Assembly: GCF_900108015.1 (NCBI RefSeq)
Contig: NZ_FNVP01000001.1
Span: forward strand, 372,001 to 436,000
From: Flavobacterium urumqiense
GTDB taxonomy: Bacteria > Bacteroidota > Bacteroidia > Flavobacteriales > Flavobacteriaceae
DNA length: 64,000 bases
Direction of reading: 5' to 3'
The notes under the pieces are model-generated. The model was given only the letters and a program-made list of their open reading frames with translations. It was not told the origin of the DNA and made no database searches. Position numbers and translations under genes: made by a program. Positions 35,537 to 43,550 of the stretch are shown piece after piece. The first letter of the stretch is position 1. The number at the start of each line of letters is the position of its first letter.

Positions 35537-36566
35537 AATACAATGCAAAATATATTAAAGGAAAAAGTCCTATTTTATGTCGGATGGAAGTGCCTAAATC
35601 TGGTTCAAATATCCCTTGAACTATAAAGTAAGCAAATAAAATTAATAAGGTCCACAACTCAAATTGATATTGTTTTCTGTTTTTTAAACATCTGGAAAAC
35701 CGGACAAATAAAATATAAAAAATCAATAATTGCCAGATTACGAAAGCGAGTACTTGCGGAGATAAAATATGCTTTATTGCCTCGACAACAGGGACATTTA
35801 CAGCCATAAAACCATAAACAATTCCAAATGCCTCTCCATACCAAGTGTCTTGCGAAATAGGTGATACGATTGCCGTATTAATACTGTTTTTATTCGCATT
35901 AGTAACATAATTTTCCCTTGTTTGCTTTGAAATATATTCTCCTTTTATAACTCCATGACTCAAGGATAAAAAAATGGCAATCAATAATCCATAAAAAATA
36001 GTAGAAAATGTTTTGTTCTCAAATTTGATAAACGATACTAAATACATCCCCACCGCAAGTATTGGCATTAAAAGATAATACGGTCTGAAAAATGAAAAAC
36101 AAGCGATTAAAAAAAGTGAAAAAATAATTTTAAACAACGGTTTTCTATTGGACTGAAAAATAAAAGGAATGGTACAAAACATCAAAAAAGTAATAAATTC
36201 CTTAGTGGGCATAGACATGTATATTCCTAAAAGCAGCAAGGCAATGTAGACCAAAATATTTTTTACGTTCAGCTTATGGAAGTTAAAAGGTACGCCTATT
36301 TTATATAATATGTACGTTACAATAGGAAATTGAATCAGGGCAATAAGAAAAAAAGGAAGATGCCGCAAACCTGTAAGTTTGTAAAACATAATCGCGAACG
36401 GATAACTGCCTAACCAGCCTATTTCGTGACCCTTATCAAATACGATTATTACCGTATCATTAAAATATCTTTCCGGCAAAATATAAGGCGTCAGAAAGGC
36501 AATTATTAAATTATAAAAAAACAACCCTGTAAATACTGCCTTATTTTTTTTTATTAATGTTCGCAT
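35499..36566 (-). CDS. polytopic membrane protein of the polysaccharide locus
   Basis: A 355-residue protein with about nine hydrophobic segments. The segment KGHEIGWLGSYPFAIMFYKLTGLRHLPF after the first helix and FRPYYLLMPILAVGMYLVS are reminiscent of polymerase-like (EpsG/Wzy-type) proteins, but no diagnostic motif is certain. It overlaps the ligase-like gene by 38 nt and follows the flippase by 75 nt. I do not recognise a named family; role in glycan polymerisation is inferred from position. Confidence 0.8.
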   Translation of the reverse strand: MRTLIKKNKAVFTGLFFYNLIIAFLTPYILPERYFNDTVIIVFDKGHEIGWLGSYPFAIMFYKLTGLRHLPFFLIALIQFPIVTYILYKIGVPFNFHKLNVKNILVYIALLLLGIYMSMPTKEFITFLMFCTIPFIFQSNRKPLFKIIFSLFLIACFSFFRPYYLLMPILAVGMYLVSFIKFENKTFSTIFYGLLIAIFLSLSHGVIKGEYISKQTRENYVTNANKNSINTAIVSPISQDTWYGEAFGIVYGFMAVNVPVVEAIKHILSPQVLAFVIWQLLIFYILFVRFSRCLKNRKQYQFELWTLLILFAYFIVQGIFEPDLGTSIRHKIGLFPLIYFALYYEDFRKDIRQSI

Positions 36567-36641
36567 CTTTGCTTTTTATAGGAAAATCTTATTTTGTTTG
36601 TAAACAATCATACAACAAAAAGCTTTTTTTTTCAGTCTATT

Positions 36642-37946
36642 CTAATGAAATAGAACTACTACCTTGTCTTTTTTATAAATAATTATTGCTGTAACTATGT
36701 TCCAAAAAAGTAAACTCGAAACAAAAGCAATTGCCGCTCCGGTAAGAGAATATATTGGAATTAATATAATATTTAGAATTAAATTGACCAATACCGCAAA
36801 GATTAAGACAATTTGAAAAATACTCTGTCTTCCCGTCATATTCAAATATATCGCTGATACTCCAAAAAAAGAAGCCATTAATTGACCCACCATTAATATC
36901 AAAAGTGCTTGTTTCCCTTGTGTGTAATTTTCTCCAAAGAAATATAAAATATTTTCGGAAAACAAACAAACAAATAAAACCACCGGTAATGTCAACAAAA
37001 CAATTATTCTGGCGCTGTGTTTCAATGCCTTTAATAGTTCTGTACGGTTCTTGTCCGTATAATGTTGTGCGATTTTTAAAGAAACAGAAATATACACTGA
37101 GTTATTAATCATAAACAAAATCGAAACTAACTTCATTGCAACAGCATAGTAGGCAACGGTTTCATCGCCTTTTAATTTTTTCAAAAACACCACATCAAAA
37201 GTCATCATCAAGAAAATAGCTAAATTGCTTATAGCCATCGGATATGATTTGTGAGCAATAAAGGAGTACGAAAATGGATTGGTGTCATTTAGCAATATTG
37301 AATCGTTTTTTTGCTTTTTGAAAAGACGAAAAATAATAATCGTTGTTATTATCGAAAGTGGAACAAATCCTATCAAAAAAGTATCTACCAAATAGGTTTC
37401 CTGATGGTAATGAAACAATACGACCGCCCCAATAATAACAAAAACATACTTAAAAGTATTTCTAAATAATTCAGCAATATAAATTTTGTCTAATGCCCGA
37501 ATTGTTTCTGTATTAAATAAAGTTATCGAATAGAAAAATAACGCAATAATTGCCTTTGTCATCAGCAAATAAGTGCTTTTATCATTAAAAAAAACAGCAA
37601 TTCTATTTGATCCAATGCTGAAAAACACAATTAATACCAGTAAACACAATACAAAAATAAGCACTATAATTTTTTTGTAAATTGATTTTAATTTTTGGGT
37701 TTCATTTGTGCTTTTTAATATCCCGGTAAAATATAATATGGATTGATCTGTACCTAGAACACAAATACTGCTTAGGACTAATAAAACCATCCTTATAAAG
37801 TCATATTGACCAATGATTTTTGGATCGTAATTATGAGTTAAAAATAAGGAAAATCCAAAAAGAGTGACTATCCCTACAATTCTTAAAAACATCGTTTTTA
37901 AACTCTGTAAAACAAATGGATTTTTTTTTATTTTATTGAAACCCAT
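36642..37946 (-). CDS. oligosaccharide flippase (Wzx-type)
   Basis: A 434-residue polytopic protein with about 12 hydrophobic segments. It starts GFNKIKKNPFVLQSLKTMFLRIVGIV, with the early loop THNYDPKIIGQYDFIRMVLL typical of Wzx flippases, and has a central KSYPMAISNLAIFLMMTFDVVFL. It should move the completed lipid-linked repeat unit across the inner membrane. Located between the Wzz-like protein and the unknown polytopic gene, in a locus with a priming transferase, glycosyltransferases and a ligase/polymerase-like gene. Confidence 0.9.
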   Translation of the reverse strand: MGFNKIKKNPFVLQSLKTMFLRIVGIVTLFGFSLFLTHNYDPKIIGQYDFIRMVLLVLSSICVLGTDQSILYFTGILKSTNETQKLKSIYKKIIVLIFVLCLLVLIVFFSIGSNRIAVFFNDKSTYLLMTKAIIALFFYSITLFNTETIRALDKIYIAELFRNTFKYVFVIIGAVVLFHYHQETYLVDTFLIGFVPLSIITTIIIFRLFKKQKNDSILLNDTNPFSYSFIAHKSYPMAISNLAIFLMMTFDVVFLKKLKGDETVAYYAVAMKLVSILFMINNSVYISVSLKIAQHYTDKNRTELLKALKHSARIIVLLTLPVVLFVCLFSENILYFFGENYTQGKQALLILMVGQLMASFFGVSAIYLNMTGRQSIFQIVLIFAVLVNLILNIILIPIYSLTGAAIAFVSSLLFWNIVTAIIIYKKDKVVVLFH

Positions 37947-38042
37947 ATTGATTTTTTTTCAAAATTTTAGGAAATTGAAGTCCTTGTAGTAAATAAATTT
38001 CTTTTGGATTCAGTTTTATCTTAAAAACTGCCTAAAAAGGCT

Positions 38043-39032
38043 TTACGCCAATTTTTCTTTTTTCATTTGACTTCTATAATACTTTAAAAATAAGTGAATA
38101 AAAATAAAGGAAAGCAAAAACAAAATTGGTAAAATCAATTTTAATCTTCCATTGACCGAGTTCGTAGTTTCAATATTTGATGTGGTGCTGTTGTCCTTTA
38201 CAATTTTATTTAATCCAACCAATTTTACTCTGTATATTCCTTGTTCGTTAATTAAAGTCTCTTTGGTTTTAATAACATCATTCAGTTGCGTATTTTCATT
38301 ATAATAGATTAGTTTATCACTTTTTTGAGCGCCATTTACCATATTTGAAAACCCATTCAAAATACCATTTATTTGTGAAATAATAGTGTCATTTTGAATC
38401 ATCTTTATTTGAATATTATTAACCGTTTCTTTCTGGATCTTTTTATAATAATCTGTTTCGTTCAGATAGTTTATAATAGGCTCAACAGTTTCCGAATCGT
38501 TTATTGTTCTTTTGGTTTTGAAAGTAATTGCATGAGAGGTATAATTTTTACTGGTCATATTATCTTCCAAAATTTTATTAATATCTCGGCCCTCAGCCAT
38601 TAACTTGATTAGCTCAAAATTTTCAGGTTTATTCTCAATAAATTTATAGACATCTACTATTGGCTTGACATCTATTTTTAGTATTTCTTTAGGCTTTTTT
38701 ATCCCAACAACATCTTTAAGAAAAACAGTATCTCCTTCTTTGATTTTAGATTCAATCAAATCTATTTTAGAATACAAATAATCGGTGCTTCCAAAATTTG
38801 GGGTCGCTATAATTTGATGATCGTATGTTTTTTGTATTTCGTCTAAAAACATTCCCAAACCGACTCCAACAACCAATAAAATGATAATTATAATTGCATT
38901 TTTCACAAAAAACCGAATGCATTTGAATATCAAAGTACTAATTCCTTCAAAAAAACTTCTTATCTTTTTGGAAATTTGTGTTAAATCAATTTCCTGATCA
39001 TCAGGATTATGTTGGGGTAAGTTTGCACTCAT
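38043..39032 (-). CDS. Wzz-like chain-length or polysaccharide co-polymerase protein
   Basis: A 329-residue protein with two membrane helices, near the start (AIIIIILLVVGVGLGMFLDE, about 47-66) and end (LILPILFLLSFIFIHLFLKYY, about 296-316), and a large extracytoplasmic domain rich in coiled-coil-type helices between them. This is the topology of Wzz/PCP proteins, which regulate O-antigen or capsule chain length. It lacks a cytoplasmic tyrosine kinase domain. It directly follows the DUF6909-like gene (9-nt gap). Confidence 0.75.
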   Translation of the reverse strand: MSANLPQHNPDDQEIDLTQISKKIRSFFEGISTLIFKCIRFFVKNAIIIIILLVVGVGLGMFLDEIQKTYDHQIIATPNFGSTDYLYSKIDLIESKIKEGDTVFLKDVVGIKKPKEILKIDVKPIVDVYKFIENKPENFELIKLMAEGRDINKILEDNMTSKNYTSHAITFKTKRTINDSETVEPIINYLNETDYYKKIQKETVNNIQIKMIQNDTIISQINGILNGFSNMVNGAQKSDKLIYYNENTQLNDVIKTKETLINEQGIYRVKLVGLNKIVKDNSTTSNIETTNSVNGRLKLILPILFLLSFIFIHLFLKYYRSQMKKEKLA

Positions 39033-39041
39033 ATTCTGTTT

Positions 39042-40721
39042 TTATTTTACGTTGAAAATTTGTTCCAATATTTTAATGGTAATCAAATAGGTTGGCTTTA
39101 CTCCTGTTGTTCCCAGTCCGCCAGAAGCCAGTGTGCTACCCGTTTCTAGTGGATTATCCGAAGCATAATATGCATATCTAACTTTAACATCCAATGGAAC
39201 GCTTTTTCTGATTTTGGAAGCGGACTGAATGGCCTTTTGATAATATGAACCTTCCATTTCCAGACCAATTACGCCCCATGTTGATTCGTGGAAAAACTTC
39301 AATAAATCCCTGTTTTGCAATGATGTTCCAAGTACAGTAACCATTGGTCCTGCAAAAACTGAAATTCCATTACCTTCAAACATATCTGCTGTTAATTCAT
39401 TTTTGAAAAAATAATTATCTGCAGTTCCCTCATTGATATGCGCATTAGGAATCATAATATCTCCTTTTCCACCTTCCAAGATTCCTGCTTTCCCCATTAT
39501 AGAAACGGATTCTACATTAAGCAAAGTCTCTTTTTTGTACGGTTTCAATAATTCATCGATAGTTTCATAGGCTTGCTCGCCAAAAGCATAATCCATGACT
39601 ATTAATACTGGTTGTTTAGTTTTTGTATTAGCTTTTGGAAACGAAGTTTTAGCCCAATCCATTTTGGCTGTATCAAAAATTTGAACGTCAATATTCGTTC
39701 CAGATGTGTCTGGTAACGAAATCATTCCACATTTCAAAGCTACTTCTTCAACTTGATTGCGAACTTCATTTGCGCCTGACTTGCTTAATTCTTCATAAAT
39801 AAAGAAATCTGATTTGCCTTTAAATTTGGTTTTTAAAACCTCCGTTGCAAAAATAGAGTTCATTACACTATGCATATTGGCACTGATAACATGAATTGGA
39901 CGACCTAAAAGATTGTTTTCTTTCAAAACCTCCTTGATATTTGTTGCCCATATTTCACCATGAATATGATGTCCTAAACGTTCTCGCAAAATAGGACTGA
40001 AAGTTATCGTCCTTTTATTATCATCAACAACTTCTTCTATTGCCAATTTTCCTAACCAAAAAATCACGTGCAAAAAACGATCCGGTGAAGCAGCCGAACC
40101 AAATGCGTCGTAAATGTCCAATACTTCTTCAAATGTTCGTCCTAAGATGTTCGCTGCATGTGAAATCGCTTTCTCTTTTTCTACAAGCGTCAGTTTTTTA
40201 TTTTGGGAAACCGCTTGTTCGAGTTTAAACCAATCGCGTGATACTTCACCGGCGTCATCCAGCAAAACTCTATTTCTGATTTTATGGGATTCGATGAAAA
40301 TAAAGGTCAAATGCGTCAAAATATCATAAATATCGGAACGTCCGCGGGTAATTTCCACATTCATTTGTTCCTCATCAATTCGATAACAATTGCGTCGTCT
40401 TTTAGGTGGAACAATCGCTTTAAAATGAGATTTTGAATACCCTTCTTCCGAGGTTAAATTGATAAAACGACATTCTTCAATTCCTAGTGGAAGGCGTTCA
40501 ATAACATATAAAAGTCCGTTTAATTCTACTTTTTCTTCACCAATATTTCCATATATTTCTGGGCGTAGCGCCAATAAAGCTTCTCTTAATGTGTCTCCAG
40601 AAATTCCCATTGGTTTATAAAAACCTCTATTGAATAAATGACGCATGGTAATGTACATTTTTTCAATAGCCGCCGATGATTCTTGTGCTCTGGATCTTGA
40701 TATATTTCTAGTCTCTTTCAT
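39042..40721 (-). CDS. DUF6909-type protein with nucleoside-phosphorylase-like C-terminal region
   Basis: A 559-residue cytosolic protein. The N-terminal half (about 1-230) is helical and mentions no motif I know (SAAIEKMYITMRHLFNRGFY). The C-terminal half resembles the purine/uridine phosphorylase fold: VSIMGKAGILEGGKGDIMIP like the phosphate-loop and GDIVI strand, then GPMVTVLGTSLQNRDLL, GVIGLEMEGSYYQKA (the MExxxx motif that binds ribose) and YYASDNPLETGST. The family number DUF6909 is recalled, not searched. It may be a nucleosidase or a nucleotide-binding protein. It probably shares a transcript with the downstream Wzz-like gene. Confidence 0.75.
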   Translation of the reverse strand: MKETRNISRSRAQESSAAIEKMYITMRHLFNRGFYKPMGISGDTLREALLALRPEIYGNIGEEKVELNGLLYVIERLPLGIEECRFINLTSEEGYSKSHFKAIVPPKRRRNCYRIDEEQMNVEITRGRSDIYDILTHLTFIFIESHKIRNRVLLDDAGEVSRDWFKLEQAVSQNKKLTLVEKEKAISHAANILGRTFEEVLDIYDAFGSAASPDRFLHVIFWLGKLAIEEVVDDNKRTITFSPILRERLGHHIHGEIWATNIKEVLKENNLLGRPIHVISANMHSVMNSIFATEVLKTKFKGKSDFFIYEELSKSGANEVRNQVEEVALKCGMISLPDTSGTNIDVQIFDTAKMDWAKTSFPKANTKTKQPVLIVMDYAFGEQAYETIDELLKPYKKETLLNVESVSIMGKAGILEGGKGDIMIPNAHINEGTADNYFFKNELTADMFEGNGISVFAGPMVTVLGTSLQNRDLLKFFHESTWGVIGLEMEGSYYQKAIQSASKIRKSVPLDVKVRYAYYASDNPLETGSTLASGGLGTTGVKPTYLITIKILEQIFNVK

Positions 40722-40760
40722 TCTTTTTTATTTTCTAACCCGTAAATGTAATTCTTTTAT

Positions 40761-42257
40761 TTATTGTTTTAATAAATCCACAATACTCCTATCATTAGAA
40801 AGTCTTGGTATTTTATTCTGTCCGCCTAATTTTCCTATTGATTTCATATAGTCCTGAAATCCATTTTTTGCCACTTTTGTTACAACTACTTTTCGCAATA
40901 CATTCCCCACAATCAGATCGTCATAATACATATTCTGTTTTCTCATGGCATCGTCTATTGCTTCCGCAAAAGCTCCGCTGTCTTCCGGTTCGTTCTCGAA
41001 TTCTATAAACCATTCATGGTAAGGCAATCCTTCTGCTGGCGTGATCTGAGGCGCGACAGTAAATTCATTGATCCGAATAGTCGTCCCAATTATTGCTTCC
41101 TGCAACGCGCTTTCTACTTCCTTGCCAATCACATGTTCCCCAAAAGCCGAAATGTAATGCTTGATTCTTCCGGAAACAATAATTCGATACGGTTTTAATG
41201 AAGTAAACTGAACGGTATCGCCAATATTATATCCCCAAAGTCCCGCATTAGTAGAAATAATCAAAACATAGTTTACCTTCAATTCTACTTCGCCAATCGT
41301 ATAACGTCTTGGTCCCGAACCTTCGGAATCCGTATAAAATTCGTCACTTTTTATAAATTCATAAAAAATTCCCGCATTCAACAGCAACAGCATTCCCTTT
41401 TCTTTTTGGGAATCTTGGTACGCAAAAAATCCTTCCGAAGCAGGGAAAAGTTCTATGCTGTCTACTTTTCGACCAATTAAATTTTCAAATTTGGCGCGAT
41501 ACGGTTCGTAGTTGACACCGCCGTAAATAAATAAATTGAAGTTTTTAAAGATTTCGCCAACTGGCTTCCCTCCTTTTTGTTGCAGTTTTTCAAAATACAT
41601 TTGCACCCACGAAGGAATACCGGAAATCACCGTCATATTTTCGTTGAATGTTTCTTCCACGATCGCATTTACTTTGGTTTCCCAATCTTCGATGCAATTC
41701 GTTTCCCACGAAGGCATTCGGTTTTTTTGCAGATATTTTGGAACAAAATGAGCTACAATTCCAGATAATCTGCCCAGTTTTATACCATACTTTTTCTCTA
41801 GAATTGGGCTTCCCTGAAGAAAAATCATCTTGCCGTCAATAAAATCCGCTTTTCCCGTTTCATGGATATAATGCAAAATCGCATTTCGTGCCGCTTCAAT
41901 ATGAAAAGGCATCGATTCCTTAGTTAACGGAATATATTTTGCTCCGGAAGTTGTTCCCGATGTTTTGGCAAAATAGAGTGGTTTCCCTTTCCAAAGCACA
42001 TTTTCCTCCCCTTTTACCACCCTATCCACATAGGATTTTAACCCTTCGTAATCACGAACTGGAACATTTTTGGCAAAATCGGCGCTTGATTTTATTGTAT
42101 CGAAATGATGGTCAATGCCAAATTGCGTTCCCTTAGCTTCTTTAATTAATTTTTGTAAAACTTTGTTTTGGGTTGCAACAGGCTTAGTAGACCAAGCCTG
42201 TGTTTCTTTATATATTTTCTTTGCAAATAGTTTTGCAGCGACTGATTTTATTGACAT
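40761..42257 (-). CDS. GH3 auxin-responsive promoter family protein
   Basis: A 498-residue adenylate-forming enzyme of the GH3 family, known in plants for joining amino acids to jasmonate or auxin and widespread with unknown substrate in Bacteroidota. Family landmarks: KPLYFAKTSGTTSGAKYIPLTKESM (ATP P-loop region, about 97-121), FIYGGVNYEPYRAKFENLIG, ELFPASEGFFAYQD (about 270-283), and GDTVQFTSLKPYRIIVSGRIKHYISAFGEHV. Bacterial acceptor unknown. It overlaps the SdpI-like gene start by 10 nt on the same strand. Confidence 0.93.
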   Translation of the reverse strand: MSIKSVAAKLFAKKIYKETQAWSTKPVATQNKVLQKLIKEAKGTQFGIDHHFDTIKSSADFAKNVPVRDYEGLKSYVDRVVKGEENVLWKGKPLYFAKTSGTTSGAKYIPLTKESMPFHIEAARNAILHYIHETGKADFIDGKMIFLQGSPILEKKYGIKLGRLSGIVAHFVPKYLQKNRMPSWETNCIEDWETKVNAIVEETFNENMTVISGIPSWVQMYFEKLQQKGGKPVGEIFKNFNLFIYGGVNYEPYRAKFENLIGRKVDSIELFPASEGFFAYQDSQKEKGMLLLLNAGIFYEFIKSDEFYTDSEGSGPRRYTIGEVELKVNYVLIISTNAGLWGYNIGDTVQFTSLKPYRIIVSGRIKHYISAFGEHVIGKEVESALQEAIIGTTIRINEFTVAPQITPAEGLPYHEWFIEFENEPEDSGAFAEAIDDAMRKQNMYYDDLIVGNVLRKVVVTKVAKNGFQDYMKSIGKLGGQNKIPRLSNDRSIVDLLKQ

Positions 42258-42610
42258 TTTAAAAAATTTGTAAATTTAGTTTTTATTGCTTTTTCTGTGA
42301 AATAGAAAACAAAAATAGGGCGAAAGAGTAAAGAAAAAATCCCTAAAATTAATTGTTGATTCTCTTTTATTGCAAAAAAAAGAATGGTACTACTAACTGC
42401 TGGTACTATAAATCCGGCTTGTGTAATTTTAATAGTAGCATATTCTTGAGAAAAAGCCCAAACTTCAAGATTTTTCATAGAACTTGAAGTCCTGTAACCA
42501 TCAAGATAATTGCTGTTTTTGGGAGGAAATAAATAGGAAACTAAACCCACTATTATAAAAATACTTCCACAAAATAATGGCATTTCGAGCCGTTGATGAA
42601 TCCAATTCAT
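42248..42610 (-). CDS. SdpI-like small membrane protein
   Basis: A 120-residue protein with three membrane segments and, after the first, the motif NSNYLDGYRTSSSMKNLEVWAFSQEYAT (about 33-60), matching the GYRT..SMKN...W..A pattern of the SdpI family. SdpI in Bacillus is an immunity membrane protein against the SdpC toxin; most homologues have unknown roles. Here it overlaps the GH3 gene by 10 nt, so the two are translationally coupled, but no toxin-like partner is seen. Confidence 0.7.
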   Translation of the reverse strand: MNWIHQRLEMPLFCGSIFIIVGLVSYLFPPKNSNYLDGYRTSSSMKNLEVWAFSQEYATIKITQAGFIVPAVSSTILFFAIKENQQLILGIFSLLFRPIFVFYFTEKAIKTKFTNFLKCQ

Positions 42611-42613
42611 AAA

Positions 42614-43117
42614 TTATTTAGATTTCTTATTGGATAAATTGAATTTTACGTTTTTTTCCTCTTTCGCCACTTGTTCCCTTAATTCCAGTTCCTTTTTTGA
42701 GGGAGATAGATTAACGGGCGAAGGAATTTCTTCAGTTGCGGAAAGAATGGAATCTTTATTGAATTTGGCAAATTCCAATTCACCGGTTAATACTTTCTGA
42801 ATCGATTTAATATACGCTTCGTTTTTCTTCAATGCAAATGATAAAGAATCTGCTTTTAAGGCTAATTGGGTGGCATCTTTTTTAAGTTGGGAAGACGAAT
42901 AACCAGGAATATATTCACGTAAAGGGGTAAAGGCAATGATAAAAGTAGTAACCGTGATAATAATTATGGTGCTCAAAGTAATAAATACAAAAACATTCAT
43001 CAAAGTAAGTTTTAAAGAAAATGTTTCTTCAAAAGTATCTTCGTTTAGAATTATTAAACGTCTTTTATTGAATAAATTTTCTTTAATTATTTTACGCTTT
43101 TGTCTTTTCTTGGACAT
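42614..43117 (-). CDS. single-pass membrane protein with charged N-terminus and coiled coil
   Basis: A 167-residue protein. About 30 basic residues (SKKRQKRKIIKENLFNKRR) precede one membrane helix (LMNVFVFITLSTIIIITVTTF, about 40-60), followed by a periplasmic segment FTPLREYIPGYSSSQLKKDATQ and a coiled coil with alternating leucines. Topology is like FtsL/peptidase-anchor proteins of Bacteroidota, where this front end is often joined to an M23 peptidase domain; here there is no peptidase domain. It precedes the SdpI-like gene by 3 nt. Unknown function. Confidence 0.7.
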   Translation of the reverse strand: MSKKRQKRKIIKENLFNKRRLIILNEDTFEETFSLKLTLMNVFVFITLSTIIIITVTTFIIAFTPLREYIPGYSSSQLKKDATQLALKADSLSFALKKNEAYIKSIQKVLTGELEFAKFNKDSILSATEEIPSPVNLSPSKKELELREQVAKEEKNVKFNLSNKKSK

Positions 43118-43278
43118 CTAATTTGATTATTGAACAAATATAAACAATTAATGTCATTGATGTTATTTGTATAATTTCAACGCTTTTCACAAAACTGTAA
43201 TTTTTTTTTAATAAACTTTTAACGTTGGCCAAACCAAATAATTGCCTTAAAATGAGTTTCTATTAATTAATTTATAAT

Positions 43279-43286
43279 TATCTTTG
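43279..43286 (+). promoter_or_regulatory. promoter -7 element of tatA
   Basis: TATCTTTG, consensus TAnnTTTG, 46 nt upstream of the tatA ATG. Confidence 0.65.
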
Positions 43287-43332
43287 TCACTAGTTTTTAT
43301 TACAAATTTGCTTCGGCGTAAATTATTCAATC

Positions 43333-43509
43333 ATGGGAAGATTAGGTGTTACAGAAATCCTTGTTATATTGGCGATTGTTTTATTACTTTTTGGAGGTAA
43401 AAAAATTCCAGAATTAATGAAAGGATTAGGAAGCGGAATTAAAGAATTTAAAAACGCCGCTAAAGACGGTCAAGCAGCCGATAAAAAAGAAGAAGAAGAA
43501 ACAAAATAA
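43333..43509 (+). CDS. tatA: Sec-independent protein translocase component TatA/TatE
   Basis: A 58-residue protein too short for the usual gene-length cutoff. It reads [20 protein letters not shown], one N-terminal membrane helix, then the family hinge [20 protein letters not shown] with the Phe-Gly and Pro-Glu-Leu residues conserved in TatA, and an amphipathic helix ending in an acidic/lysine tail. TatA oligomers form the pore that exports folded proteins with twin-arginine signals. TatB/TatC genes are not in the window. Followed directly by a terminator. Confidence 0.93.
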   Translation: MGRLGVTEILVILAIVLLLFGGKKIPELMKGLGSGIKEFKNAAKDGQAADKKEEEETK

Positions 43510-43514
43510 AAAAA

Positions 43515-43546
43515 GGCTTTTCATAAATGAAAAGCCATTTTTTTTG
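43515..43546 (+). terminator. terminator after tatA, also facing the tex gene end
   Basis: A perfect 8-bp stem GGCTTTTC (43515-43522) and GAAAAGCC (43529-43536) with 6-nt loop, followed by T-runs. An A-run on the other side means it can also serve tex, whose stop is at 43551. Confidence 0.9.
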
Positions 43547-43550
43547 TGGT

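Noticed and set aside
36673..36969. 98-codon minus-strand ORF inside the Wzx flippase
   Set aside because: It lies wholly within the flippase gene in another frame of the same strand and has irregular composition.
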